Counted from the first letter of the stretch, positions 26,732-40,767 are shown. The stretch: DNA of 61,509 nucleotides from Mycobacterium helveticum (GCF_007714205.1 NZ_VMQU01000013.1:1-61509); one strand, 5' to 3'. The notes: generated from the letters alone by a model not told the origin. Made by a program: numbers and translations.

Positions 26732-27652
26732 ATGGCAGGAGTCGACGTGCGGCGTCTTTGGCGGTCGGTCGTGTCGATTGCCCTGGCCGGCGCGACCGCG
26801 CTCACCGGGTGTTCGCAGCCGGGACACCCCGGCGCGAACATGGTGGTCGCGTCCACCGACGTGTGGGGCAGCGTCGCGCGCGCGGTCGCCGGCCGCCATG
26901 TCGCCGTCACGTCCGTCCTGAGCGGTGCCGACGCCGATCCCCACGCCTACCGGTTGAGCCCCTCGAAAGCCGCCGCGCTCGCCGACGCCGCCCTGGTCGT
27001 CTACAACGGCGGTGGTTACGACCCCTGGGTCAATCAGGTGCTGGCAGGGCATCCGCGCGTCGCGGCGGTCGACGCCTATTCGTTCGCGGCGTCTCCGGCA
27101 CCGGGCCGGCAACCACCCGACGAGCACGTCTTCTACGACATGGATGTCGCCAGGTCGGTCGCCGCGTCCATCGCCGACCGGCTGGCGGCCATCGACCCGC
27201 CCAACGCCGCCGACTACCGCGCCAACGCCGCCCGGTTCTGCCGTGCGGCCGACGGCATCGCCATCTCCGAGCACGCCATCGCCAGCGCGTATCCCGGCAC
27301 CGCGGTGATCGCGACCGAACCGGTGGTGCACTACCTGCTGGCCGCCTCGGGCCTGGTGAATCGCGCCCCGGCCGCTTTCACCGCGGCCAACGAGACCGAA
27401 ACCGATCCCGCGCCGGCCGACATGGCCACCGTCCTCGACCTGATCGAGCACCACGAGGTCTCGGCGCTGCTGGTCAACCCGCAGACGTCGACGCCCGCGA
27501 TCGACGGCCTGCAAAAGACCGCACAACGCGCGGGTGTACCGGTGACCGAGGTGACCGAGACCCTGCCGGACGGCACCGACTACCTGACCTGGCAGCGCAA
27601 CACGGTCAACCAGCTGCTCGCCGCCCTGCGCACCACCCGGCGGGCGCCGTGA
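26732..27652 (+). CDS. Zinc/manganese ABC transporter, substrate-binding lipoprotein
   Basis: A 306-residue cluster A-I (ZnuA/TroA) binding protein. A signal peptide ends in the lipobox ALTGC, so it is a lipoprotein outside the membrane. Likely metal ligands are the histidines in DADPHAYRLSPS, PDEHVFYDM and TEPVVHYLL, with an acid late in the sequence. The ATG 26732 directly before the signal peptide is preferred over upstream codons that would cross the operator. It overlaps the ATPase gene (GTGA). The Zur-type box makes zinc the more likely substrate. Similar to M. tuberculosis Rv2059. Confidence 0.88.
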   Translation: MAGVDVRRLWRSVVSIALAGATALTGCSQPGHPGANMVVASTDVWGSVARAVAGRHVAVTSVLSGADADPHAYRLSPSKAAALADAALVVYNGGGYDPWVNQVLAGHPRVAAVDAYSFAASPAPGRQPPDEHVFYDMDVARSVAASIADRLAAIDPPNAADYRANAARFCRAADGIAISEHAIASAYPGTAVIATEPVVHYLLAASGLVNRAPAAFTAANETETDPAPADMATVLDLIEHHEVSALLVNPQTSTPAIDGLQKTAQRAGVPVTEVTETLPDGTDYLTWQRNTVNQLLAALRTTRRAP

Positions 27653-28479
27653 GTCTGCAGGCGGCGCCGGCCGTCGACCACCCCACGCCCACGGTCCGCA
27701 TGACCGGCGCCCGGCTGGCATTCGGTGAGCGGACGCTGTGGGACCACCTGGACCTGTCGGTGTCCGCCGGCGAGTTCATCGCGGTGCTGGGCCCCAACGG
27801 CAGCGGGAAGACGTCGCTGCTCAAGGTGCTACTCGGGCAACTGCCGCTCAGTGGCGGCGCGGTGCTGGTGGACGGCAGGCCCGTCACCGCCGGCAGCGAC
27901 CGGATCGGATATGTGCCGCAACATCGTCCGATCGACCGCGACGTGATGTTGCGCGGGCGCGACCTGGTCCGGCTGGGCGTCGACGGGCGTCGCTGGGGGC
28001 CGGCGCCGCTGCGGTCCGCCGAGCGGGCCCGCCGCCGCGTGGCGGTCCAGCGCGCGCTGCGCCAGGTCAACGGCGAACATCTGGCCGACGCCCGGGTCGG
28101 CGTGCTGTCGGGCGGCGAACTGCAACGACTGCGGATCGCGCAGGCGCTGGTCAGCGACCCGACGTTACTGCTGTGCGACGAACCGCTGCTCACCCTGGAC
28201 CCGGCCAACGCCAAGCTGGTGTCGGCACTGATCGACCGCCGGCGCCGGGACGCCGCGACCACCGTCATCGTCGTCACCCACGAGGTCAATCCGATCCTGC
28301 CGTACGTGGACCGGGTGCTGTACCTGGTCGACGGCCGCTTCGGGATCGGCACCGTCGAGCAGGTGATGACCACCGAGACGCTCTCGGCGCTGTATCGCGC
28401 CGACATCGAGGTGGTGAAGGCCGGAGGCGGCTACGTGGTGGTGGGCGAGGCGGCGCCCGGCGACGGGTACCTCCGGTGA
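27649..28479 (+). CDS. Zinc ABC transporter, ATP-binding protein
   Basis: A 276-residue ABC ATPase. Walker A is GPNGSGKTS, the signature is LSGGELQRLRIAQAL, and Walker B is LLLCDEPLLTLDP; the switch histidine is in VVTHEVNP. GTG 27649 overlaps the binding-protein stop, and its own TGA overlaps the permease GTG. Energises import of the metal caught by the upstream lipoprotein. Confidence 0.92.
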   Translation: MSLQAAPAVDHPTPTVRMTGARLAFGERTLWDHLDLSVSAGEFIAVLGPNGSGKTSLLKVLLGQLPLSGGAVLVDGRPVTAGSDRIGYVPQHRPIDRDVMLRGRDLVRLGVDGRRWGPAPLRSAERARRRVAVQRALRQVNGEHLADARVGVLSGGELQRLRIAQALVSDPTLLLCDEPLLTLDPANAKLVSALIDRRRRDAATTVIVVTHEVNPILPYVDRVLYLVDGRFGIGTVEQVMTTETLSALYRADIEVVKAGGGYVVVGEAAPGDGYLR

Positions 28480-29339
28480 ACCAGCGCCTCGCCGACATGC
28501 TGGGCCACCTGTTCTCCTTCGACGTCACCGCCCACCTGCTCAGCCACGACTTCGTCCAGCAGGCCCTGCTGGCGGCCGCCCTGCTGGGGCTGGTGGCCGG
28601 CCTGATCGGCCCGTTCATCGTCATGCGCCAGATGTCGTTCGCCGTGCACGGCTCCAGCGAATTGTCGCTGACGGGAGCCGCGTTCGCGCTGCTGGTCGGG
28701 GCCCAGGTGGGACTTGGCGCGCTGGCCGGCAGCGCTTTGGCCGCCGCGCTGTTCGGCTTCCTCGGCCAGCGCGCCCGGGAGCGCGACTCGGTGATCGGCG
28801 TGGTGCTGGCGTTCGGGATGGGGCTGGCGGTGCTGTTCATCCACCTCTACCCCGGACGGACCGGCACCAGCTTCGCGCTGCTGACCGGCCAGATCGTCGG
28901 CGTCGGCTACACCGGCCTGGCGATGCTGGGACTGGTGTGCCTGCTGGTCGCCGCCGTGCTGGCGGCGTGCTACCGCCCGCTGCTGTTCGCCACCGTCGAT
29001 CCGGAGGTGGCGGCCGCGCGGGGTGTGCCGGTGCGCGCCCTGGGAGTGGTGTTCGCCGCCCTGGTCGGCGTGGTGGCCGCCCAGGCGGTGCAGATCGTCG
29101 GGGCGCTGCTGGTGATGGCACTGCTCATCACGCCGGCGGCCGCGGCCGCCCGGGTGGTCGCCTCGCCGCCCGCCGCGATCGCGGTCTCGGTGGTCTTCGC
29201 CGAGGTCTCCGCCGTCGGGGGCGTCGTGGCATCGCTGGCGCCCGGCGTCCCGGTCTCGGTCTTCGTCGCGACCATCTCGTTCGTGATCTACCTGCTGTGC
29301 CGCCTACTCGGGGGGCGCCGCGGTCCGCCGCTTCCCTAA
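28476..29339 (+). CDS. Zinc ABC transporter, ABC-3 family permease
   Basis: A 287-residue membrane protein with about eight hydrophobic segments, of the ABC-3 (ZnuB/TroB) type: LIGPFIVMRQMSFAVHGSSE near the start, a coupling region at DPEVAAARGVPVRALG and LLVMALLITPAAAAA. GTG 28476 overlaps the ATPase stop. Completes the binding protein-ATPase-permease unit under the Zur-type box. Confidence 0.92.
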   Translation: MNQRLADMLGHLFSFDVTAHLLSHDFVQQALLAAALLGLVAGLIGPFIVMRQMSFAVHGSSELSLTGAAFALLVGAQVGLGALAGSALAAALFGFLGQRARERDSVIGVVLAFGMGLAVLFIHLYPGRTGTSFALLTGQIVGVGYTGLAMLGLVCLLVAAVLAACYRPLLFATVDPEVAAARGVPVRALGVVFAALVGVVAAQAVQIVGALLVMALLITPAAAAARVVASPPAAIAVSVVFAEVSAVGGVVASLAPGVPVSVFVATISFVIYLLCRLLGGRRGPPLP

Positions 29340-29348
29340 GCTGGGCGG

Positions 29349-30107
29349 GTGGCCGGAATCGACCTGAACGCCGACCTCGGCGAGAGCTTCGGTGTCTGGC
29401 GTCTCGGCGATGACGAGGCGATGCTCGAGATCGTCAGCAGCGCCAACGTGGCGTGTGGATTCCATGCCGGCGATCCCGCCGGCCTGCTGCAGGTCTGCCG
29501 GTCGGCCGCCGAGCGCGGGGTGCGCATCGGCGCCCAGGTGAGTTACCGCGACCTCGCCGGGTTCGGCAGGCGCTTCATCGACGTCGACGCCGAGGAACTC
29601 CTCGCCGACGTCGTCTACCAGATCGGCGCGTTGCAGGCGATCGCCCGGGCGTGCGGTTCGACGGTGTCCTACGTCAAACCCCATGGCGCCCTGTACAACG
29701 CGATCGTGGCCAACCGTGAGCAGGCCGCCGCCGTCGCGGCGGCGGTACACCTGGTGGACGCCGGGCTGCCGGTGCTGGGCATGGCGGGTTCGGCGTTCTT
29801 CGACGAGGCGGCCCGCCTGGGCCTGCGCACGGTCGCCGAGGCGTTCGCCGACCGCGCCTACCATCCGGACGGCCGCCTGGTCTCCCGTCGGGAACGCGGT
29901 GCCGTACTCGACGACCCGGCGGCGATCGCCGAGCGTGTGGCGACCATGGTCGCCTCGGGGCAGGTCACCGCCATCGACGGCGCCCAGATCGCCGTCGAGG
30001 TGGAATCGGTTTGCGTGCACGGAGATTCGCCCGGCGCGGTGCAGATCGCGACGGCGGTGCGGGACCGGCTGAGGGCCGCCGGCGCCGACATCAGGGCGTT
30101 CTGCTGA
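29349..30107 (+). CDS. 5-oxoprolinase subunit A / LamB-YcsF family (PxpA-like)
   Basis: A 252-residue LamB/YcsF protein. It begins [14 protein letters not shown] and has [25 protein letters not shown] and [12 protein letters not shown], the family's conserved metal and substrate stretches. In bacteria PxpA acts with PxpB and PxpC to hydrolyse 5-oxoproline (pyroglutamate) with ATP. Neither partner is next to it, so the subunit is orphaned here, or its partners lie elsewhere. It starts 9 bp after the zinc permease and its stop overlaps the MBL-fold gene, so it is probably co-transcribed with both. Confidence 0.85.
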   Translation: MAGIDLNADLGESFGVWRLGDDEAMLEIVSSANVACGFHAGDPAGLLQVCRSAAERGVRIGAQVSYRDLAGFGRRFIDVDAEELLADVVYQIGALQAIARACGSTVSYVKPHGALYNAIVANREQAAAVAAAVHLVDAGLPVLGMAGSAFFDEAARLGLRTVAEAFADRAYHPDGRLVSRRERGAVLDDPAAIAERVATMVASGQVTAIDGAQIAVEVESVCVHGDSPGAVQIATAVRDRLRAAGADIRAFC

Positions 30108-31030
30108 TGCGGCTCCGACTCGGCCGGCCCGATATCACCCGGTATGCGGACCGATTCGACGTGCCCGCCGCCGAATCCGGGCTCTCGGTGACGTGGCTGG
30201 GGGTCTCGACACTGCTGGTCGACGACGGGTCGTCCGCGCTGCTGACCGACGGCTACTTCTCCCGCCCCGGCCTGGTGCGGGTCGGCCTCGGGAAAGTGGC
30301 GCCGTCACCGGCCCGCGTCGACGGCTGCCTCGCCCGCGCCAGGGTGTCCCGGCTCGCGGCGGTGATCGCGGTCCACACCCACATCGACCACGTCCTGGAC
30401 TCCGCACTGGTCGCCGACCGCACCGGCGCCCAGTTGGTCGGCGGCGAGTCGGCGGCCAACGTCGGGCGCGGGTACGGCCTGTCCCCCGACCGGCTGGTCG
30501 TCCCCGCCGGCGGCGAGCCGATCCGGTTGGGCGCCTACGACGTCACGCTGATCGAGTCGCGGCACTGCCCGCCCGACCGGTTCCCCGGGGTGATCGCCGA
30601 ACCGCTGATTCCGCCGGTGCGGGCGTCGGCCTACCGCTGCGGGGAGGCGTGGTCGGTGCTGGTGCACCACCTGCCGACGGGGCGGCGGCTGCTGATCCAG
30701 GGCAGCGCCGGTTTCGTCGAGGGCGCGCTGGCGGGTCACCGGGCCCCAGACACCGGAGCGGTCTACCTCAGCGTCGGCCAGCTCGGCCTGCAGCCGCGGT
30801 CCTACCTGGTCGACTACTGGACCGAGACCGTGCGCGCGGTGGGAGCGCGCCGGGTGGTCCTGGTCCATTGGGACGACTTCTTCCGCCCGTTGTCCAAGCC
30901 GTTGCGGGCCCTGCCCTATGCGGGAGACGACTTGGACGTGTCCCTCCGCGTTCTCGACGAACTGGCCGCACGGGACGGCGTCGCGCTGCACCTGCCGACG
31001 GTGTGGCGACGCGAGAACCCGTGGATGTGA
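30107..31030 (+). CDS. MBL-fold metallohydrolase (Rv3577-like)
   Basis: A 307-residue metallo-beta-lactamase-fold protein of the UlaG/NAPE-PLD-like group. The metal motif is HTHIDHV (HxHxDH), with further histidines in ESRHCPPDRF and VLVHWDD. No signal peptide. The ATG shares a base with the PxpA stop. It occupies the place of M. tuberculosis Rv3577, upstream of arsB2. Substrate unknown. Confidence 0.88.
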   Translation: MRLRLGRPDITRYADRFDVPAAESGLSVTWLGVSTLLVDDGSSALLTDGYFSRPGLVRVGLGKVAPSPARVDGCLARARVSRLAAVIAVHTHIDHVLDSALVADRTGAQLVGGESAANVGRGYGLSPDRLVVPAGGEPIRLGAYDVTLIESRHCPPDRFPGVIAEPLIPPVRASAYRCGEAWSVLVHHLPTGRRLLIQGSAGFVEGALAGHRAPDTGAVYLSVGQLGLQPRSYLVDYWTETVRAVGARRVVLVHWDDFFRPLSKPLRALPYAGDDLDVSLRVLDELAARDGVALHLPTVWRRENPWM

Positions 31031-31043
31031 AGCGAATCGCACT

Positions 31044-32281
<1,238 letters not shown>

Positions 32282-32285
<4 letters not shown>

Positions 32286-33253
32286 CCCCGGTGGTAAGCC
32301 GGCGGCAGCGGCATCCCGAGTTCGGCCAGCACGCCGCGCAGCAGCGTCGGGTAGTCGGTGATCAGCCCGTCGACGCCGTCGGCGATCTGCTCGCGCATGG
32401 TGGCGGCAGCGTTGACCGTCCACGGAATGACCCTGAGCCCCAACCAATGTGCGCGGTCGACGAAGGCTCTGTCGACCATCGCATAGTCGGGTGAGACGAT
32501 GTCGGCACCGATCGTCGCGGCCCCGGCGACCGGGTCACCGACCACGGCGGGGTCGACACCGGCCAGCCAGGGCGAACCCCGTACCCATGTCGTCTCGTCC
32601 CACAACGCCACCAACGGGATCGACGGCTCGGCCCGGCGCACCAGGGGCAGCGTCCGCCAGTCGAAGCTCTCGATCTCGACACGGTCGGTCTTGCCCGCGG
32701 CCCTGACCGCGGCCAGGATCACGTCGACGAACTGCCGGGGGTCGGCCGATTCCGCGGGTTTGTCGGCCGCCACCTTGGTCTCGATGTTGTAGCGCACGTC
32801 GGCGCGATAGGAGTCGGCGAGCGCGAAGACCTCCGGCAGGACCGCGATCTTGTTACCCGGCACCACCTCCGCGCGTGGGAACTCCTCGAGCCGACGGCCG
32901 CAGTCCAGGGTGCGGAGCTGCGCGAGCGTCAGGTCGTGCACCAGCTTGCCGACATAGGGATAGTCGGGGTCACCGGGAAAAGCGGGCGCGGTGTCGGCGC
33001 ACTTCTCGGGCTCGATCGTCGGGTCGTGCCACACCACCGGCTGACCGTCCTCGGTGATTTCCACATCGAATTCGATTGTGGTGACGCCGATTTCGATCGC
33101 CTTGGCGAAACCTCGCAGGGACTCCTCGGTGGTCTCGCCGCGGCCGCCGCGGTGGGCCTGCAGGTCGAAGCCGCCCGGTTGTGCCGAAGCCGGCGACGCC
33201 ACAAGCAGCCCGAGCCCGAGCCCCAGCAGTGCAGCGGCGAGGCGAGTTGTCAA
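32282..33253 (-). CDS. Secreted glycerophosphodiester phosphodiesterase
   Basis: A 323-residue GDPD-family enzyme with a signal peptide (LAAALLGLGLGLLVASPASA, cut before QPGG). The TIM-barrel active-site motifs are present: QAHRGGRGETTEES, IEFDVEITEDGQPVVWHDP and the metal-binding glutamate in YNIETK. It hydrolyses glycerophosphodiesters outside the membrane, releasing glycerol-3-phosphate. The start is a TTG that directly abuts the rlmB-like stop. The gene is absent between arsB2 and Rv3579c in M. tuberculosis as I recall. Its 3' end overlaps arsB2 by 4 bp. Confidence 0.88.
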
Positions 33254-34186
33254 TTAATGCCTGCGCTGGCGCGCGATCTCGGCGAGCACCACCCCGGCCG
33301 CCACCGAGGCGTTCAGCGATTCGGTGTCACCCGCCATGGGAATCGACACCACCTGGTCGCAGTTCTGCCGCACCAGACGGGACAGCCCTTTGCCTTCCGA
33401 GCCGACGACCACCACCAGCGGGTCGGTGCCGTCCAGGTCGTCGAGGGGTGTGTCGCCGCCGGCGTCCAGGCCGACCACTCGCAGGCCCCGGCCGGCCCAA
33501 TCCTTCAGTGTTCTGGTGAGATTGGTGGCCCGTGCCACCGGGAGCCGGGCCGCCGCCCCGGCGCTGGTGCGCCAGGCGACCGCGGTCACCGACGCGGAAC
33601 GCCGCTGCGGGATCAGCACGCCGTGGCCGCCGAACGCCGCCACCGAACGGACGATGGCCCCCAGGTTGCGCGGATCGGAGATGTTGTCCAATGCGACCAA
33701 CAGCTCGGGCGGCGAGGTGCCGGCGGCCGCGAGCAGGTCGTCCGGGTGGGCGTAGCGGTAGGGCGGCACCTGCAGAGCGATGCCCTGGTGCAGGTGGTTG
33801 GCGGTCATGCGGTCCAGGTCAGGGCGCGGCACCTCGAGGATGGAAATGCCGAGATCGGCTGCGCGTGAAACGGATTCGGTCAGCCGCTCGTCGGCTTCGA
33901 CGCCCAGAGCGATGTAGAGGGCGGTCGCCGGAACACCGGCGCGCAGACACTCCAGCACCGGGTTGCGCCCCAGCACCGTTTCGGCCTCATCGGTGCGCCT
34001 GGCCGGCCGGCGCGGCTGCGGCTGCTGCGTACGCCTGGCGGCGGGATGGTTGGGCCGCAGGTGCGCCGGCGGGGTGGGACCGCGTCCCTCCAGCGCGCGG
34101 CGGCGCTGGCCGCCGGACCCGACGGTCGGGCCCTTCTTGCTACCGGATTTGCGCACCGCGCCGCGGCGCCGCGAGTTGCCGGCCAT
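33254..34186 (-). CDS. rlmB: 23S rRNA 2'-O-ribose methyltransferase, SpoU/TrmH family (RlmB-like)
   Basis: A 310-residue SPOUT methyltransferase. A basic N-terminal tail rich in Arg/Lys precedes the substrate-binding domain ([16 protein letters not shown]) and the catalytic domain with the three SpoU motifs: [32 protein letters not shown] and [17 protein letters not shown]. Matches M. tuberculosis Rv3579c. Adjoins cysS without a gap, in the minus-strand operon carD-ispD-ispF-cysS-rlmB. Confidence 0.92.
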   Translation of the reverse strand: MAGNSRRRGAVRKSGSKKGPTVGSGGQRRRALEGRGPTPPAHLRPNHPAARRTQQPQPRRPARRTDEAETVLGRNPVLECLRAGVPATALYIALGVEADERLTESVSRAADLGISILEVPRPDLDRMTANHLHQGIALQVPPYRYAHPDDLLAAAGTSPPELLVALDNISDPRNLGAIVRSVAAFGGHGVLIPQRRSASVTAVAWRTSAGAAARLPVARATNLTRTLKDWAGRGLRVVGLDAGGDTPLDDLDGTDPLVVVVGSEGKGLSRLVRQNCDQVVSIPMAGDTESLNASVAAGVVLAEIARQRRH

Positions 34187-35605
34187 CTACGTGCCGCGGT
34201 TTTCTTCGCGGGCCAACAGTTCCCACTGCGGCCCGTCGGCGGTGTCGGTGACCTCGATGCCGGCGTCGTTGAGCCGGTCCCGGATCTCGTCGGCGAGCGC
34301 CCAGTCGTGCTGCTCGCGCGCCCGCTGCCGGAGTTCGAGTTCGGCGCGCACCAGCACGTCGACGGCCTTCAGCGCGGCCGACGTCTCGTCGCGGGTTTCC
34401 CAGCGTTCGTCGAGCGGGTCGCAACCGAGGATGCCCAGCATCGCCCGGATCGAGCCCGCGTGGGCGAGGGCGCTCTCGTGGTCGCCGGCGTCGAGCGCCC
34501 GGTTGCCTTCCGCGCGGGCGTGATGCACCTCGGCCAGCGCGATCGGGACGGCGAGGTCGTCGTCGAGGGCCCCGGCGAACCGAGGGGTCGGTTCGCCGGG
34601 CTCGACGGCACCCACCCGGGTGCGCACGCGGTGCAGGAACTCCTCCACCCCGACGTAGGCCTTGACGGCGTCCTGCAGGGCGGTTTCGGAGAATTCCAGC
34701 ATCGACCGGTAGTGCGCGCTGCCCAGGTAGTAGCGCAGTTCGGCCGGACGCACGCGCTGCAGCATCGCCGGTATCGACAACACGTTGCCCAGCGACTTGC
34801 TCATCTTCTCCCCGCCCATCGTCACCCAGCCGTTGTGCAGCCAGTAGCGGGCGAATCCGTCCCCGGCCGCGCGGCTCTGCGCGATCTCGTTCTCGTGGTG
34901 GGGAAAGACCAGATCCATTCCACCGCAGTGGATGTCGAACTCCGGGCCGAGGTAGGTGCGGGCCATCGCCGAGCATTCCAGGTGCCAGCCCGGGCGTCCG
35001 CGACCCCACGGTGTGGGCCACGAGGGCTCCCCGGGCTTGGCGCCCTTCCAGAGGGTGAAGTCGCGCTGGTCCCGCTTGCCGGTGGCCGCGCCCTCACCCT
35101 GGTGGACGTCGTCGATCCGGTGCCCGGACAGCCGACCGTAGCCGGGGTAGCTGAGCACGTCGAAGTAGACGTCACCGCAGGCCGCGTAGGCGTGCCCGGT
35201 GTCGACCAGGCGCTGCATCAGTTCGACCATCTGGGTGATGTGCCCGGTCGCCCGCGGCTCCGCGGACGGCGGCAGCACGTCCAGGGCGTCGTAGGCGGCG
35301 ATGAACGCGCGCTCGTAGGTGGCCGCCCATTCCCACCACGGCCGGCCCGCCGCGGCGGCCTTGTTGAGGATCTTGTCATCGATGTCGGTCACGTTGCGGA
35401 TGAACGCGACGTCGTATCCGCGGGCGGTCAGCCAGCGGCGCAGGATGTCGAAGGCCACCCCGCTGCGCACGTGCCCGATGTGCGGCTGACCCTGGACGGT
35501 GGCGCCGCACAGGTAGATCGAAACGTGGCCTGCGCGCAGCGGGACGAAATCACGCACGGCCCCTGCCATGGTGTCGTAGAGCCGCATGCGGGCACGATCG
35601 GTCAC
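34187..35605 (-). CDS. cysS: Cysteinyl-tRNA synthetase
   Basis: A 472-residue class I aminoacyl-tRNA synthetase. The HIGH signature is in PHIGHVRSG, zinc ligands are at YLCGATV, ECSAM and HHENE, and the KMSKSLGN loop is intact. It charges tRNA-Cys. GTG start at 35605. Part of the conserved ispD-ispF-cysS-rlmB gene set. Do not confuse with MshC, the mycothiol ligase relative, which lacks this length. Confidence 0.95.
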   Translation of the reverse strand: MTDRARMRLYDTMAGAVRDFVPLRAGHVSIYLCGATVQGQPHIGHVRSGVAFDILRRWLTARGYDVAFIRNVTDIDDKILNKAAAAGRPWWEWAATYERAFIAAYDALDVLPPSAEPRATGHITQMVELMQRLVDTGHAYAACGDVYFDVLSYPGYGRLSGHRIDDVHQGEGAATGKRDQRDFTLWKGAKPGEPSWPTPWGRGRPGWHLECSAMARTYLGPEFDIHCGGMDLVFPHHENEIAQSRAAGDGFARYWLHNGWVTMGGEKMSKSLGNVLSIPAMLQRVRPAELRYYLGSAHYRSMLEFSETALQDAVKAYVGVEEFLHRVRTRVGAVEPGEPTPRFAGALDDDLAVPIALAEVHHARAEGNRALDAGDHESALAHAGSIRAMLGILGCDPLDERWETRDETSAALKAVDVLVRAELELRQRAREQHDWALADEIRDRLNDAGIEVTDTADGPQWELLAREENRGT

Positions 35606-35654
35606 GACGTGCCAGCTTACCTGCCGGTTACGGCCGCCCGGCCCGCAGCGGGCA

Positions 35655-36134
35655 CTAGCCGAGCGGGACCACCAGCGCTGTGGCGATGGCAGCCAGGCCC
35701 TCGCCGCGCCCGGTCAGACCCAGCCCGTCGGTGGTCGTCGCCGACACCGACACCGGCGCCCGCAGCAGACCCGACAGCACCTGCTGCGCCTCCGCGCGAC
35801 GCGGACCGATCTTCGGCCTGTTGCCGATCACCTGCACGGCGGCGTTCCCGACCCGGTAGCCGCGCCGCGAGATCAGGTCGGCGACGTGAGCGAGCATCCC
35901 GGCCCCGCTGACACCCTTGAAGCGCGGATCGTCGACCCCGAACACGGCGCCGATGTCGCCCAGCCCCGCGGCCGACAGCAGGGCGTCGCACAGGGCGTGC
36001 GCCCCCACGTCGCCGTCGGAGTGGCCGGCGCAGCCGTCGGCGCCGGGGAACGACAGTCCCACCAGCCAGCAGGGCCGCCCGGGTTCGATCGGGTGCACGT
36101 CGGTACCCAGACCGACTCGTGGCAGCGGGATCAT
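35655..36134 (-). CDS. ispF: 2-C-methyl-D-erythritol 2,4-cyclodiphosphate synthase
   Basis: A 159-residue Isp[20 protein letters not shown] and [16 protein letters not shown] hold the zinc ligands and active-site residues; the C-terminal [17 protein letters not shown] forms the cytidine pocket. It cyclises CDP-ME 2-phosphate in the MEP isoprenoid pathway. Its ATG overlaps the ispD stop, linking two consecutive-pathway enzymes. Confidence 0.95.
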   Translation of the reverse strand: MIPLPRVGLGTDVHPIEPGRPCWLVGLSFPGADGCAGHSDGDVGAHALCDALLSAAGLGDIGAVFGVDDPRFKGVSGAGMLAHVADLISRRGYRVGNAAVQVIGNRPKIGPRRAEAQQVLSGLLRAPVSVSATTTDGLGLTGRGEGLAAIATALVVPLG

Positions 36135-36805
36135 CGGCGCACGATCGCCTCGGCCAGCAGCAGATCGAGCTGGGTGGTGATCTTGAACGCCAGCGGATCG
36201 CCGTCGACCACCTGCACCTGGCCGCCGACGTACTCGACGAGCGACGCATCGTCGGTGAAGCCGGTGCCGCCGGTTGCGCACACGGCCCGGTAGGCGCGCA
36301 GCAGCAGGTCGGTGGCGAAGCCCTGCGGCGTCTGCACCGCGCGCAGCCCGGCCCGTTCCGGCGTGCCCAGCACCACCCCGTTGGCATCCACGGCCTTGAT
36401 CGTGTCGTGCAATGGCAGCGCGGGCACAACCGCGGGGTGGCCGGCGCGCAGGGCCTCGACCACCCGCACGATCAGTGCGGGCGGCGTCAGCGCGCGGGCG
36501 GCGTCGTGCACGAGCACGTAGTCCGGGTGATCCGTTTCCCCGAGTGCCGACAGCGCCAGGCGCACCGACTCGTAACGGTCCGCTCCGCCGGCCACGACGG
36601 TGGCCTGCCCGGCCAGCGACTGCGCGGCCTGCCCGACGCGGTCGGGGGGAACCGCCGCGACCACGTGGTCGACGACCCCGGACTCCAGCAGGCCGGCCAC
36701 GGCGCGTTCGAGCAGGGTGCGACCGTCGACCTCACAGAACGCTTTGGGCAGGCCGGCGGCCAACCGTTGGCCCGATCCCGCTGCCGGCACGACCGCGACC
36801 ACCAC
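36131..36805 (-). CDS. ispD: 2-C-methyl-D-erythritol 4-phosphate cytidylyltransferase
   Basis: A 224-residue cytidylyltransferase. The nucleotide-binding [18 protein letters not shown] is at the start, followed by [13 protein letters not shown] and [13 protein letters not shown]. It makes CDP-ME in the MEP pathway. GTG 36805, 13 bp after the carD stop, is taken because [10 protein letters not shown] is the family's first strand; no earlier start without reading into carD is attractive. Overlaps ispF by 4 bp. Confidence 0.93.
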   Translation of the reverse strand: MVVAVVPAAGSGQRLAAGLPKAFCEVDGRTLLERAVAGLLESGVVDHVVAAVPPDRVGQAAQSLAGQATVVAGGADRYESVRLALSALGETDHPDYVLVHDAARALTPPALIVRVVEALRAGHPAVVPALPLHDTIKAVDANGVVLGTPERAGLRAVQTPQGFATDLLLRAYRAVCATGGTGFTDDASLVEYVGGQVQVVDGDPLAFKITTQLDLLLAEAIVRR

Positions 36806-36818
36806 AGCTTCATGGCCT

Positions 36819-37645
<827 letters not shown>

Positions 37646-38179
37646 GTGAACCGTCCCCAGATCCGCCTCCCCCGTGCCGTCATCGCGCTTCTGGGCCTGG
37701 CCGCCCTGCTCAGCGGTTGTGGGGCCGGCCAGGTCTCGCAGACGGCCCTGCAGGATCCCGCCATCAACGGGAACAAGGTGACGGTCAAGAACCTGGCGCT
37801 GCGCAACATCCGCATCCAGGCCGTGCAGCACGGCGACTTCCTGCAGCCGGGCCGGACCGTGGACCTGGCGCTGGTGGCCGTCAACCAGTCCCCGGACACC
37901 ACCGACAACCTGGTGGGCATCACCAGCGAGATCGGCACGGTGACCGTGTCCGGCGACACCCGCATCCCCGCCGGCGGAATGCTGTTCGTCGGCGAACCCG
38001 AGGCCAAGTACGTCGCCGCGGGCCCGATCGACTCCAACACCGCGGCCAGGGCGACCGTCACCCTGGCCAAGCCGATCACCAACGGCCTCAACTACCACTT
38101 CACCTTCAATTTCGAAAAGGCCGGACAGGCCAGCGTGCTGGTGCCGATCTCGGCCCCGGTGACGTCCCCGCGGGTCTGA
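37646..38179 (+). CDS. lpqE: Lipoprotein LpqE
   Basis: A 177-residue lipoprotein. GTG 37646 follows CAGGAGG. The signal ends at the lipobox LLSGC. The mature part is a single beta-rich domain resembling the copper chaperone PCu(A)C-like fold group, but I see no Met/His copper motif, so no function is claimed. Homologue of M. tuberculosis Rv3584. Divergent from carD and upstream of radA. Confidence 0.88.
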   Translation: MNRPQIRLPRAVIALLGLAALLSGCGAGQVSQTALQDPAINGNKVTVKNLALRNIRIQAVQHGDFLQPGRTVDLALVAVNQSPDTTDNLVGITSEIGTVTVSGDTRIPAGGMLFVGEPEAKYVAAGPIDSNTAARATVTLAKPITNGLNYHFTFNFEKAGQASVLVPISAPVTSPRV

Positions 38180-38237
38180 CCCGCGTCCTGCGGCCTGTCA
38201 CGCCGGGCTTGTCGTACCGGCCCGATACCTTCAGGAC

Positions 38238-39662
38238 GTGGCAAACGCACGCTCCCGATACCGCTGCTCGGAATGCCGCCACGTCACCGCCAAGTGGGTG
38301 GGCCGCTGCCTGGAATGCGGCACCTGGGGGACGGTCGACGAGGTCCCCGCGCTCAGTGCGGTCGGTGGCGCGCGCCGGGGGCCGCCCGCCAATCCGGCCG
38401 TTCCGATCACCTCGGTGGCACCCGACACCAGCCGGCACCGCTCGACGGGTGTCGACGAACTGGACCGGGTGCTCGGCGGCGGCGTCGTGCCCGGGTCCGT
38501 CACTCTGCTGGCCGGCGACCCGGGCGCGGGAAAGTCGACGCTGCTGCTCGATGTCGCCCATCGCTGGGCGCAGTCGGGCCGGCGCGCGCTGTATGTCTCC
38601 GGTGAGGAGTCCGCCGGCCAGATCCGGCTGCGCGCCGACCGCACCGGCTGCGGCGCGCAGGAGCTCTACCTGGCCGCCGAGTCGGACCTGCACGCGGTGC
38701 TGGAGCACATCGCGACGGTGAAACCCGCACTGGTCATAGTGGATTCGGTGCAGACCATGTCCACGACGGAGGCCGACGGCGTCGCCGGCGGCGTCACGCA
38801 GGTGCGCGCGGTCACCGCCGCGCTCACCGCGGCCGCGAAGGCGGGGGGCGTCGCGCTGATCCTGGTCGGCCACGTCACCAAGGACGGCGCCATAGCCGGG
38901 CCGCGGTCACTGGAACACCTCGTCGACGTCGTGCTGCATTTCGAGGGCGACCGCAACGGCCCCCTGCGGATGGTGCGCGGAGTCAAGAACCGGTTCGGCG
39001 CCGCCGACGAGGTCGGATGTTTCATGCTGCACGACAACGGCATCGAGGGCGTCGCCGACCCGTCGAACCTGTTCCTGGACCAGCGGCCCGCGCCGGTCCC
39101 GGGGACCGCGATCACGGTGGCGCTGGACGGGAAGCGCCCGCTGATCGGCGAGGTCCAGGCGTTGCTGGCCGGCAACGCCCACAAGCCCTCCGGCGGGTCC
39201 CCGCGCCGGGCCGTCAGCGGCATCGACCACTCGCGTGCCGCGATGATCACCGCCGTCCTGGAGAAGCACGCCAGGTTGAACATCGCCGTCAACGACATCT
39301 ACCTGTCGACCGTGGGCGGCATGCGGTTGACCGACCCGTCTTCGGATCTGGCCGTGGCGCTGGCGCTCGCGTCGGCATACGCCGACCTGCCGCTGCCGGC
39401 GACGGCGGTGATGATCGGCGAGGTCGGCCTCGCGGGCGACCTGCGGCGGGTCGGCGGGATGGAACGGCGGCTGGGCGAGGCCGCACGCCAGGGTTTCACG
39501 ATCGCCCTGATCCCCGACGGGGACGACCCTCGACGCGGGATCGTCCCGAGCGGGATGCGCGCGCTGCGGGCACCGACCATCGCCGCGGCGCTCGAGCACA
39601 TGATCGACATCGCCGATCACCGCACCGGGACCCCCCCGGGGCCACGGCGGCTGGACGCATAA
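38238..39662 (+). CDS. radA: DNA repair protein RadA (Sms)
   Basis: A 474-residue RadA. N-terminal zinc finger ([20 protein letters not shown]), RecA-like ATPase with Walker [10 protein letters not shown] and Walker [11 protein letters not shown], the RadA-specific [11 protein letters not shown] motif, and a C-terminal Lon-protease-like domain. It drives branch migration in recombination. GTG start. Placed before disA, as in most actinobacteria and Bacillus. Confidence 0.95.
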   Translation: MANARSRYRCSECRHVTAKWVGRCLECGTWGTVDEVPALSAVGGARRGPPANPAVPITSVAPDTSRHRSTGVDELDRVLGGGVVPGSVTLLAGDPGAGKSTLLLDVAHRWAQSGRRALYVSGEESAGQIRLRADRTGCGAQELYLAAESDLHAVLEHIATVKPALVIVDSVQTMSTTEADGVAGGVTQVRAVTAALTAAAKAGGVALILVGHVTKDGAIAGPRSLEHLVDVVLHFEGDRNGPLRMVRGVKNRFGAADEVGCFMLHDNGIEGVADPSNLFLDQRPAPVPGTAITVALDGKRPLIGEVQALLAGNAHKPSGGSPRRAVSGIDHSRAAMITAVLEKHARLNIAVNDIYLSTVGGMRLTDPSSDLAVALALASAYADLPLPATAVMIGEVGLAGDLRRVGGMERRLGEAARQGFTIALIPDGDDPRRGIVPSGMRALRAPTIAAALEHMIDIADHRTGTPPGPRRLDA

Positions 39663-39683
39663 CGCGATGTGGCCGCAGAATGA

Positions 39684-40763
<1,080 letters not shown>

Positions 40764-40767
40764 GTCC

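Noticed and set aside
34046..35911. Plus-strand frame of 621 codons opposite rlmB and cysS
   Set aside because: The minus strand carries well-conserved cysS and rlmB; the plus frame shows no motif and is a shadow.
37646..38179. LpqE as a copper chaperone
   Set aside because: The domain size is suggestive but I see no Met/His copper-binding set, so the function is left open.
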